A DNA stretch of 64,000 nt from Petrolisthes cinctipes (Eukaryota; Arthropoda; Malacostraca; Decapoda; Porcellanidae), in contig JAWQEG010000486.1 in assembly GCA_033782935.1 (NCBI GenBank), positions 1,550,001 through 1,614,000 on the forward strand. The letters run 5' to 3'. Each line of letters begins with the position of its first letter. Positions within the stretch are counted from its first letter, which is position 1. Under the pieces are notes generated by a model. That model was not told the origin of the DNA, did no database searches, and saw only the letters and a program-made list of their open reading frames with translations. Both the position numbers and the translations under genes were made by a program. Below, one piece after another: positions 50,765 to 61,900 of the stretch.

Positions 50765-52434
50765 ATTTTCAGTATGTTTTTGGCGTGTATTTTGAAAATA
50801 CTCTAACACGGAGTAGGCATGTACAGATCGTTTCTGGGACCTCAAAATATCGAATTTTCGGGTGTTTAGGGCCAGAATTTGAGATATAAACGGGTACAGA
50901 AGATGTATGCACATATCGACTTTTGGGCACCTAAAAGATCGATTTTCAGTATGTTTTTGGCGTGTATTTTGAAAATACTCTAACACGGAGTAGGCATGTA
51001 CAGATACCTTCTGGGACCTCTAAATATCGAATTTTCGGGTGTTTTGGGACTGAATTTGAGATATCGATTTTTTGGCACCTAAAATGTCGATTTTTAGCAT
51101 GTTTTTAGCCTATATTTTGAAAATATTCTAGCACTGTGTAGGCATGTACAGATTGCTTCTGGGACCCCAAAATATTGAATTTTCGGGTGTTTTGAGCCTG
51201 AATTTGAGATATAAACGGGTACAGAAGATACATGCACATATTGACTTTGGGCATCTAAAATATCGATTTTCAGCATGTTTTGGGCCTGTATTTTGAAAAT
51301 ACTCTAACACTGAGTAGGCATGTACAGATTGCTTCTGGGACCCCAAAATATTGAATTTTCAGGTGTTTTGAGCCTGAATTTGAGATATAAACCGGTACTG
51401 AAGATACATGCACATATTGACTTTGGGCACCAAAAATATCGATTTTCAGCATGTTTTGGGCCTGAATTTTGAAAATACTCTAACACGGAGTAGGCATGTA
51501 CAGATCGCTTCTGGGACCCCAAAATATCGAATTTTCGGGTGTTTAGGACCAGATTTTGAGATATAAACGGGTACAGAAGATGCATGCACATATCGACTTT
51601 TAGGCACCTAAAAGATCGATTTTCAGTATGTTTTTGGCCTGTATTTTGAAAATACTCTAACACGGAGTAGGCATGTACAGATACCTTCTGGGACCTCTAA
51701 ATATCGAATTTTCGGGTGTTTTGGGACTGAATTTGAGATATCGATTTTTTGGCACCTAAAATGTCGATTTTCAGCATGTTTTTAGCTTATATTTTGAAAA
51801 CATTCTAGCACTGTGTAGGCATGTACAGATTGCTTCTGGGACCCCAAAATATTGAATTTTCGGGTGTTTTGAGCCTGAATTTGAGATATAAACGGGTACT
51901 GAAGATGCATGCACATATCGACTTTTGTGCACATAAAAGATCGATTTTCAGTATGTTTTGAGCATGTATTTTGAAAATACTCTAACTCGGAGTAGGCATG
52001 TACAGATCGCTTCTGGGACCCCTAAATATCGAATTTTCGGGTGTTTTGGGACTGAATTTGAGATATCGACTTTTTGGCACCTAAAAGATCGATTTTTAGC
52101 ATGTTTTTAGCCTATATTTTGAAAATATTCTAGCACTGTACAGATTGCTTCTGGGACCCCAAAATATTGAATTTTCGGTTGTTTTGAGCCTGAATTTGAG
52201 ATATAAACGGGTACAGAAGATACATGCACATATTGACTTTGGGCACCAAAAATATCGATTTTCAGCATGTTTTGGGCCTGAATTTTGAAAATACTCTAAC
52301 ACGGAGTAGGCATGTACAGATCGCTTCTGGGACCCCAAAATATCGAATTTTCGGGTGTTTAGGGCCAGAATTTGAGATATAAACAGGTACAGAAGATGCA
52401 TGCACATATCGACTTTTGGGCACCTAAAAGATCG
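50765..52434 (+). repeat. 1670-bp HOR, copy 2
   Basis: Tandem copy at +1670. Its first monomer begins like class B (TTTTTGGCGTGTATT) and continues as a long class A monomer. It directly follows another class A monomer, so the long-long-short rhythm is broken here. That fusion removes the usual frame shift and creates the longest open frame of the window (50429-50986, minus), which I regard as meaningless. Confidence 0.87.
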
Positions 52435-55206
52435 ATTTTCAGTATGTTTTTGGCCTGTATTTTGAAAATACTCTAACACGGAGTAGGCATGTACAGATAC
52501 CTTCTGGGACCTCTAAATATCGAATTTTCGGGTGTTTTTGGACTGAATTTGAGATATCGATTTTTTGGCACCTAAAATGTCGATTTTTAGCATGTTTTTA
52601 GCCTATATTTTGAAAATATTCTAGCACTGTGTAGGCATGTACAGATTGCTACTGGGACCCCAAAATATTGAATTTTCGGGTGTTTTGAGCCTGAATTTGA
52701 GATATAAACGGGTACAGAAGATACATGCACATATTGACTTTGGGCATCTAAAATATCGATTTTCAGCATGTTATGGGCCTGTATTTTGAAAATACTCTAA
52801 CACTGAGTAGGCATGTACAGATTGCTTCTTGGACCCCAAAATATTGAATTTTCGGGTGTTTTGAGCCTGAATTTGAGATATAAACGGGTACTGAAGATGC
52901 ATGCACATATCGACTTTTGTGCACCTAAAAGATCGATTTTCAGTATGTTTTGAGCATGTATTTTGAAAATACTCTAACACGGAGTAGGCATGTACAGATC
53001 GCTTCTGGGACCCCTAAATATCGAATTTTCGGGTGTTTTGGGACTGAATTTGAGATATCGACTTTTTGGCACCTAAAAGATCGATTTTTAGCATGTTTTT
53101 AGCCTATATTTTGAAAATATTCTAGCACTGTACAGATTGCTTCTGGGACCCCAAAATATTGAATTTTCGGTTGTTTTGAGCCTGAATTTGAGATATAAAC
53201 GGGTACAGAAGATACATGCACATATTGACTTTGGGCACCAAAAATATCGATTTTCAGCATGTTTTGGGCCTGAATTTTTAAAATACTCTAACACGGAGTA
53301 GGCATGTACAGATCGCTTCTGGGACCCCAAAATATCGAATTTTCGGGTGTTTAGGGCCAGATTTTGAGATATAAACGGGTACAGAAGATGCATGCACATA
53401 TCGACTTTTGGGCACCTAAAAGATCGATTTTCAGTATGTTTTTGGCCTGTATTTTGAAAATACTCTAACACGGAGTAGGCATGTACAGATACCTTCTGGG
53501 ACCTCTAAATATCGAATTTTCGGGTGTTTTGGGACTGAATTTGAGATATCGATTTTTTGGCACCTAAAATGTCGATTTTCAGCATGTTTTTAGCCTATAT
53601 TTTGAAAATATTCTAGCACGGAGTAGGCATGTACAGATTGCTTCTGGGACCCCAAAATATTGAATTTTCGGGGGTTTTGAGCCTGAATTTGAGATATAAA
53701 CGGGTACTGAAGATGCATGCACATATCGACTTTTGTGCACCTAAAAGATCGATTTTCAGTATGTTTTGAGCATGTATTTTGAAAATACTCTAACTCGGAG
53801 TAGGCATGTACAGATCGCTTCTGAGACCCCTAAATATCGAATTTTTCGGGTGTTTTGGGACTGAATTTGAGATATCGACTTTTTGGCACCTAAAAGATCG
53901 ATTTTTAGCATGTTTTTAGCCTATATTTTGAAAATATTCTAGCACTGTACAGATTGCTTCTGGGACCCCAAAATATTGAATTTTCGGGTGTTTTTAGCCT
54001 GAATTTGAGATATAAACGGGTACAGAAGATACATGCACATATTGACTTTGGGCACCAAAAATATCGATTTTCAGCATGTTTTGGGCCTGAATTTTGAAAA
54101 TACTCTAACACGGAGTAGGCATGTACAGATCGCTTCTGGGACCCCAAAATATCGAATTTTCGGGTGTTTAGGGCCAGAATTTGAGATATAAACAGGTACA
54201 GAAGATGCATGCACATATCGACTTTTGGGCACCTAAAAGATCGATTTTCAGTATGTTTTTGGCCTGTATTTTGAAAATACTCTAAAACGGAGTAGGCATG
54301 TACAGATACCTTCTGGGACCTCTAAATATCGAATTTTCGGGTGTTTTGGGACTGAATTTGAGATATCGATTTTTTGGCACCTAAAATGTCGATTTTTAGC
54401 ATGTTTTTAGCCTATATTTTGAAAATATTCTAGCACTGTGTAGGCATGTACAGATTGCTTCTGGGACCCCAAAATATTGAATTTTCGGGTGTTTTGAGCC
54501 TGAATTTGAGATATAAACGGGTACAGAAGATACATGCACATATTGACTTTGGGCATCTAAAATATCGATTTTCAGCATGTTTTGGGCCTGTATTTTGAAA
54601 ATACTCTAACACTGAGTAGGCATGTACAGATTGCTTCTTGGACCCCAAAATATTGAATTTTCGGGTGTTTTGAGCCTGAATTTGAGATATAAACGGGTAC
54701 TGAAGATGCATGCACATATCGACTTTTGTGCACCTAAAAGATCGATTTTCAGTATGTTTTGAGCATGTATTTTGAAAATACTCTAACACGGAGTAGGCAT
54801 GTACAGATCGCTTCTGGGACCCCTAAATATCGAATTTTCGGGTGTTTTGGGACTGAATTTGAGATATCGACTTTTTGGCACCTAAAAGATCGATTTTTAG
54901 CATGTTTTTAGCCTATATTTTGAAAATATTCTAGCACTGTACAGATTGCTTCTTGGACCCCAAAATATTGAATTTTCGGTTGTTTTGAGACTGAATTTGA
55001 GATATAAACGGGTACAGAAGATACATGCACATATTGACTTTGGGCACCAAAAATATCGATTTTCAGCATGTTTTGGGCCTGAATTTTGAAAATACTCTAA
55101 CACGGAGTAGGCATGTACAGATCGCTTCTGGGACCCCTAAATATCGAATTTTCGGGTGTTTTGGGACTGAATTTGAGATATCGACTTTTTGGCACCTAAA
55201 AGATCG
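52435..55206 (+). repeat. Domain-2 mosaic with hybrid monomer
   Basis: Trimers in mostly normal order. A 148-bp A/E hybrid occupies 55059-55206, equivalent to the hybrids at 995, 1810, 10772 and 12581. Single-base oddities are GGGGGTTTTGAG near 53672, an extra T at about 53845 (GAATTTTTCGGG) and CTAAAACGGAG near 54285. Confidence 0.78.
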
Positions 55207-55697
55207 ATTTTTAGCATGTTTTTAGCCTATATTTTGAAAATATTCTAGCACTGTACAGATTGCTTCTGGGACCCCAAAATATTGAATTTTCGGGTGTTTT
55301 GAGCCTGAATTTGAGATATAAACGGGTACAGAAGATACATGCACATATTGACTTTGGGCACCAAAAATATCGATTTTCAGCATGTTTAGGGCCTGAATTT
55401 TGAAAATACTCTAACACGGAGTAGGAATGTACAGATCGCTTCTGGGACCTCAAAATATCGAATTTTCGGGTGTTTAGGGCCAGAATTTGAGATATAAACG
55501 GGTACAGAAGATGCATGCGCATATCGACTTTTGGGCACCTAAAACATCGATTTTCAGTATGTTTTTGGCCTGTATTTTGAAAATACTCTAACACGGAGTA
55601 GGCATGTACAGATACCTTCTGGGACCTCTAAATATCGAATTTTCGGGTGTTTTGGGACTGAATTTGAGATATCGATTTTTTGGCACCTAAAATGTCG
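55207..55697 (+). repeat. 491-bp trimer with GGAATGTACAG variant
   Basis: F (10-bp deleted)-A-B trimer marked by GTAGGAATGTACAG and ATGCGCATATCG. The same marks recur at 56023-56513 (+816) and, in a 501-bp form, at 59490-59990. The ATGCGCATAT change breaks the ATGCATGCA palindrome. Confidence 0.82.
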
Positions 55698-56022
55698 ATT
55701 TTTAGCATGTTTTTAGCCTATATTTTGAAAATATTCTAGCACTGTGTAGGCATGTACAGATTGCTTCTGGGACCCCAAAATATTGAATTTTCGGGTGTTT
55801 TGAGCCTGAATTTGAGATATAAACGGGTACTGAAGATGCATGCACATATCGACTTTTGTGCACCTAAAAGATCGATTTTCAGTATGTTTTGAGCATGTAT
55901 TTTGAAAATACTCTAACACGGAGTAGGCATGTACAGATCGCTTTTGGGACCCCTAAATATCGAATTTTCGGGTGTTATGGGACTGAATTTGAGATATCGA
56001 CTTTTTGGCACCTAAAAGATCG

Positions 56023-56513
56023 ATTTTTAGCATGTTTTTAGCCTATATTTTGAAAATATTCTAGCACTGTACAAATTGCTTCTGGGACCCCAAAATATTG
56101 AATTTTCGGTTGTTTTGAGCCTGAATTTGAGATATAAACGGGAACAGAAGATACATGCACATATTGACTTTGGGCACCAAAAATATCGATTTTCAGCATG
56201 TTTTGGGCCTGAATTTTGAAAATACTCTAACACGGAGTAGGAATGTACAGATCGCTTCTGGGACCTCAAAATATCGAATTTTCGGGTGTTTAGGACCAGA
56301 ATTTGAGATATAAACGGGTACAGAAGATGCATGCGCATATCGACTTTTGGGCACCTAAAAGATCGATTTTCATTATGTTTTTGGCCTGTAATTTGAAAAT
56401 ACTCTAACACGGAGTAGGCATGTACAGATACCTTCTGGGACCTCTAAATATCGAATTTTCGGGTGTTTTGGGACTGAATTTGAGATATCGATTTTTTGGC
56501 ACCTAAAATGTCG
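56023..56513 (+). repeat. 491-bp trimer, second GGAATGTACAG copy
   Basis: Copy of 55207-55697 at +816 with its own changes: ACAAATTGCTTC, GGGAACAGAAG, TTTAGGACCAG, TTTCATTATG and CTGTAATTTGAAAATAC. The last breaks the 15-bp dyad. Confidence 0.8.
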
Positions 56514-57014
56514 ATTTTTAGCATGTTTTTAGCCTATATTTTGAAAATATTCTAGCACTGTGTAGGCATGTACAGATTGCTTCTGGGACCCCAAAATATT
56601 GAATTTTCGGGTGTTTTGAGCCTGAATTTGAGATATAAACGGGTACAGAAGATACATGCACATATTGACTTTGGGCATCTAAAATATCGATTTTCAGCAT
56701 GTTTTGGGCCTGTATTTTGAAAATACTCTAACACTGAGTAGGCATGTACAGATTGCTTCTGGGACCCCAAAATATTGAATTTTCAGGTGTTTTGAGCCTG
56801 AATTTGAGATATAAACCGGTACTGAAGATGCATGCACATATCGACTTTTGTGCACCTAATAGATCGATTTTCAGTATGTTTTGAGCATGTATTTTGAAAA
56901 TACTCTAACACGGAGTAGGCATGTACAGATCGCTTTTGGGACCCCTAAATATCGAATTTTCGGGTGTTTTGGGACTGAATTTGAGATATCGACTTTTTGG
57001 CACCTAAAAGATCG

Positions 57015-57505
57015 ATTTTTAGCATGTTTTTAGCCTATATTTTGAAAATATTCTAGCACTGTACAGATTGCTTCTGGGACCCCAAAATATTGAATTTTCG
57101 GGTGTTTTGAGCCTGAATTTGAGATATAAACGGGTACAGAAGATACATGCACATATTGACTTTGGGCACCAAAAATATCGATTTTTAGCATGTTTTGGGC
57201 CTGAATTTTGAAAATACTCTAACACGGAGTAGGCATATACAGATCGCTTCTGAGACCCCAAAATATCGAATTTTCGCGTGTTTAGGGCCAGAATTTGAGA
57301 TATAAACGGGTACAGAAGATGCATGCACATATCGACTTTTGGGCACCTAAAAGATCGATTTTCAGTATGTTTTTGGCCTGTATTTTGAAAATACTCTAAC
57401 ACGGAGTAGGCATGTACATATACCTTCTGGGACCTCTAAATATCGAATTTTCGGGTGTTTTGGGACTGAATTTGAGATATCGACTTTTTGGCACCTAAAA
57501 GATCG
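57015..57505 (+). repeat. 491-bp trimer, GAGACCCC variant, copy 1
   Basis: F (10-bp deleted)-A-B/E. Class A here starts ATTTTTAGCATGTTTTGGGCC and has CTTCTGAGACCCC; the B monomer has GTACATATACC and ends like E. The next 491 bp repeat it. Confidence 0.85.
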
Positions 57506-57996
57506 ATTTTTAGCATGTTTTTAGCCTATATTTTGAAAATATTCTAGCACTGTACAGATTGCTTCTGGGACCCCAAAATATTGAATTTTCGGGTGTTTTG
57601 AGCCTGAATTTGAGATATAAACGGGTACAGAAGATACATGCACATATTGACTTTGGGCACCAAAAATATCGATTTTTAGCATGTTTTGGGCCTGAATTTT
57701 GAAAATACTCTAACACGGAGTAGGCATGTACAGATCGCTTCTGAGACCCCAAAATATCGAATTTTCGGGTGTTTAGGGCCAGAATTTGAGATATAAACGG
57801 GTACAGAAGATGCATGCACATATCGACTTTTGTGCACCTAAAAGATCGATTTTCAGTATGTTTTTGGCCTGTATTTTGAAAATACTCTAACACGGAGTAG
57901 GCATGTACATATACCTTCTGGGACCTCTAAATATCGAATTTTCGGGTGTTTTGGGACTGAATTTGAGATATCGACTTTTTGGCACTTAAAAGATCG
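57506..57996 (+). repeat. 491-bp trimer, GAGACCCC variant, copy 2
   Basis: Direct tandem copy at +491 with the same marks. It differs by GGCATGTACAG (GGCATATACAG in copy 1), TTCGGGTG (TTCGCGTG in copy 1) and CTTTTGTGCACC. A third copy lies at 58498-58988, one trimer further on. Confidence 0.85.
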
Positions 57997-58497
57997 ATTT
58001 TTAGCATGTTTTAAGCCTATATTTTGAAAATATTCTAGCACTGAGTAGGCATGTACAGATTGCTTCTGGGACCCCAAAATATTGAATTTTCGGTTGTTTT
58101 GAGCCTGAATTTGAGATATAAACGGGTACAGAAGATACATGCACATATTGACTTTGGGCACCAAAAATATCGATTTTCAGCATGTTTTGGGCCTGAATTT
58201 TGAAAATACTCTAACACTGAGTAGGCATGTACAGATTGCTTCTGGGACCCCAAAATATTGAATTTCCGGGTGTTTTGAGCTTGAATTTGAGATATAAACG
58301 GGTACTGAAGATGCATGCACATATCGACTTTTGTGCACCTAAAAGATCGATTTTCAGTATGTTTTGAGCATGTATTTTGAAAATACTCTAACACGGAGTA
58401 GGCATGTACAGATCGCTTCTGGGACCCCTAAATATCGAATTTTCGGGTGTTTTGGGACTGAATTTGAGATATCGACTTTTTGGCACCTAAAAGATCG

Positions 58498-58988
58498 ATT
58501 TTTAGCATGTTTTTAGCCTATATTTTGAAAATATTCTAGCACTGTACAGATTGCTTCTGGGACCCCAAAATATTGAATTTTCGGGTGTTTTGAGCCTGAA
58601 TTTGAGATATAAACGGGTACAGAAGATACATGCACATATTGACTTTGGGCACCAAAAATATCGATTTTTAGCATGTTTTGGGCCTGAATTTTGAAAATAC
58701 TCTAACACGGAGTAGGCATGTACAGATCGCTTCTGAGACCCCAAAATATCGAATTTTCGGGTGTTTAGGGCCAGAATTTGAGATATAAACGGGTACAGAA
58801 GATGCATGCACATATCGACTTTTGGGCACCTAAAAGATCGATTTTCAGTATGTTTTTGGCCTGTATTTTGAAAATACTCTAACACGGAGTAGGCATGTAC
58901 ATATACCTTCTGGGACCTCTAAATATCGAATTTTCGGGTGTTTTGGGACTGAATTTGAGATATCGATTTTTTGGCACCTAAAATGTAG
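58498..58988 (+). repeat. 491-bp trimer, GAGACCCC variant, copy 3
   Basis: Same marks as 57506-57996 at +992. It ends with AAATGTAG in place of AAATGTCG, so the usual TCGAT boundary is lost at 58987. It is followed by a normal C-D-E trimer, which restores the 6-mer order. Confidence 0.83.
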
Positions 58989-61900
58989 ATTTTCAGCATG
59001 TTTTTAGCCTATATTTTGAAAATATTCTAGCACTGTGTAGGCATGTACAGATTGCTTCTGGGACCCCAAAATATTGAATTTTCGGGTGTTTTGAGCCTGA
59101 ATTTGAGATATAAACGGGTACAGAAGATACATGCACATATTGACTTTGGGCATCTAAAATATCGATTTTCAGCATGTTTTGGGCCTGTATTTTGAAAATA
59201 CTCTAACACTGAGTAGGCATGTACAGATTGCTTCTGGGACCCCAAAATATTGAATTTTCGGGTGTTTTGAGCCTGAATTTGAGATATAAACGGGTACCGA
59301 AGATGCATGCACATATCGATTTTTGTGCACCTAAAAGATCGATTTTCAGTATGTTTTGAGCATGTATTTTGAAAATACTCTAACACGGAGTAGGCATGTA
59401 CAGATCGCTTCTGGGACCCCTAAATATCGAATTTTCGGGTGTTTTGGGACTGAATTTGAGATATCGACTTTTTGGCACCTAAAAGATCGATTTTTAGCAT
59501 GTTTTAAGCCTATATTTTGAAAATATTCTAGCACTGAGTAGGCATGTACAGATTGCTTCTGGGACCCCAAAATAATGAATTTTCGGTTGTTTTGAGCCTG
59601 AATTTGAGATATAAACGGGTACAGAAGATACATGCACATATTGACTTTGGGCACCAAAAATATCGATTTTCAGCATGTTTTGGGCCTGAATTTTGAAAAT
59701 ACTCTAACACGGAGTAGGAATGTACAGATCGCTTTTGGGACCTCAAAATATCGAATTTTCGGGTGTTTAGGGCCAGAATTTGAGATATAAACGGGTACAG
59801 AAGATGCATGCGCATATCGACTTTTGGGCACCTAAAAGATCGATTTTCAGTATGTTTTTGGCCTGTATTTTGAAAATACTCTAACACGGAGTAGGCATGT
59901 ACAGATACCTTCTGGGACCTCTAAATATCGAATTTTCGGGTGTTTTGGGACTGAATTTGAGATATCGATTTTTTGGCACCTAAAATGTCGATTTTTAGCA
60001 TGTTTTTAGCCTATATTTTGAAAATATTCTAGCACTGTGTAGGCATGTACAGATTGCTTCTGGGACCCCAAAATATTGAATTTTCGGGTGTTTTGAGCCT
60101 GAATTTGAGATATAAACGGGTACAGAAGATACATGCACATATTGACTTTGGGCATCTAAAATATCGATTTTCAGCATGTTTTGGGCCTGTATTTTGAAAA
60201 TACTCTAACACTGAGTAGGCATGTACAGATTGCTTCTGGGACCCCAAAATATTGAATTTTCAGGTGTTTATAGCCTGAATTTGAGATATAAACCGGTACT
60301 GAACATGCATGCACATATCGACTTTTGTGCACCTAAAAGATCGATTTTCAGTATGTTTTGAGCATGTATTTTGAAAATACTCTAACACGGAGTAGGCATG
60401 TACAGATCGCTTCTGGGACCCCTAAATATCGAATTTTCGGGTGTTTTGGGACTGAATTTGAGATATCGACTTTTTGGCACCTAAAAGATCGATTTTTAGC
60501 ATGTTTTAAGCCTATATTTTGAAAATATTCTAGCACTGTACAGATTGCTTCTGGGACCCCAAAATATTGAATTTTCGGGTGTTTTGAGCCTGAATTTGAG
60601 ATATAAACGGGTACTGAAGATGCATGCACATATCGACTTTTGTGCACCTGAAAGATCGATTTTCAGTATGTTTTGAGCATGTATTTTGAAAATACTCTAA
60701 CTCGGAGTAGGCATGTACAGATCGCTTCTGGGACCCCTAAATATCGAATTTTCGGGTGTTTTGGGACTGAATTTGAGATATCGACTTTTTGGCACCTAAA
60801 AGATCGATTTTTAGCATGTTTTTAGCCTATATTTTGAAAATATTCTAGCACTGTACAGATTGCTTCTGGGACCCCAAAATATTGAATTTTCGGGTGTTTT
60901 GAGCCAGAATTTGAGATATAAACGGGTACAGAATATACATGCACATATTGACTTTGGGCACCAAAAATATCGATTTTCAGCATGTTTTGGGCCTGAATTT
61001 TGAAAATACTCTAACACGGAGTAGGCATGTACAGATCGCTTCAGGGACCCCAAAATATCGAATTTTCGGGTGTTTAGGGCCAGAATTTGACATATAAACA
61101 GGTACAGAAGATGCATGCACATATCGACTTTTGGGCACCTAAAAGATCGATTTTCAGTATGTTTTTGGCCTGTATTTTGAAAATACTCTAACACGGAGTA
61201 GGCATGTACAGATACCTTCTGCGACCTCTAAATATCGAATTTTCGGGTGTTTTGGGACTGAATTTGAGATATCGATTTTTTGGCACCTAAAATGTCGATT
61301 TTTAGCATGTTTTTAGCCTGTATTTTGAAAATATTCTAGCACTGTGTAGGCATGTACAGATTGCTTCTGGGAGCCCAAAATATTGAATTTTCGGGTGTTT
61401 TGAGCCTGAATTTGAGATATAAACTGGTACAGAAGATACATGCACATATTGACTTTGGGCATCTAAAATATCGATTTTCAGCATGTTTTGGGCCTGTATT
61501 TTGAAAATACTCTAACACTGAGTAGGCATGTACAGATTGCTTCTGGGACCCCAAAATATTGAATTTTCAGGTGTTTTGAGCCTGAATTTGAGATATAAAC
61601 CGGTACTGAAGATGCATGCACATATCGACTTTTGTGCACCTAAAAGATCGATTTTCAGTATGTTTTGAGCATGTATTTTGAAAATACTCTAACACGGAGT
61701 AGGCATGTACAGATCGCTTCTGGGACCCCTAAATATCGAATTTTCGGGTGTTTTGGGACTGAATTTGAGATATCGACTTTTTGGCACCTAAAAGATCGAT
61801 TTTTAGCATGTTTTAAGCCTATATTTTGAAAATATTCTAGCCTTGAGTAGGCATGTACAGATTGCTTCTGGGACCCCAAAATATTGAATTTTCGGTTGTT

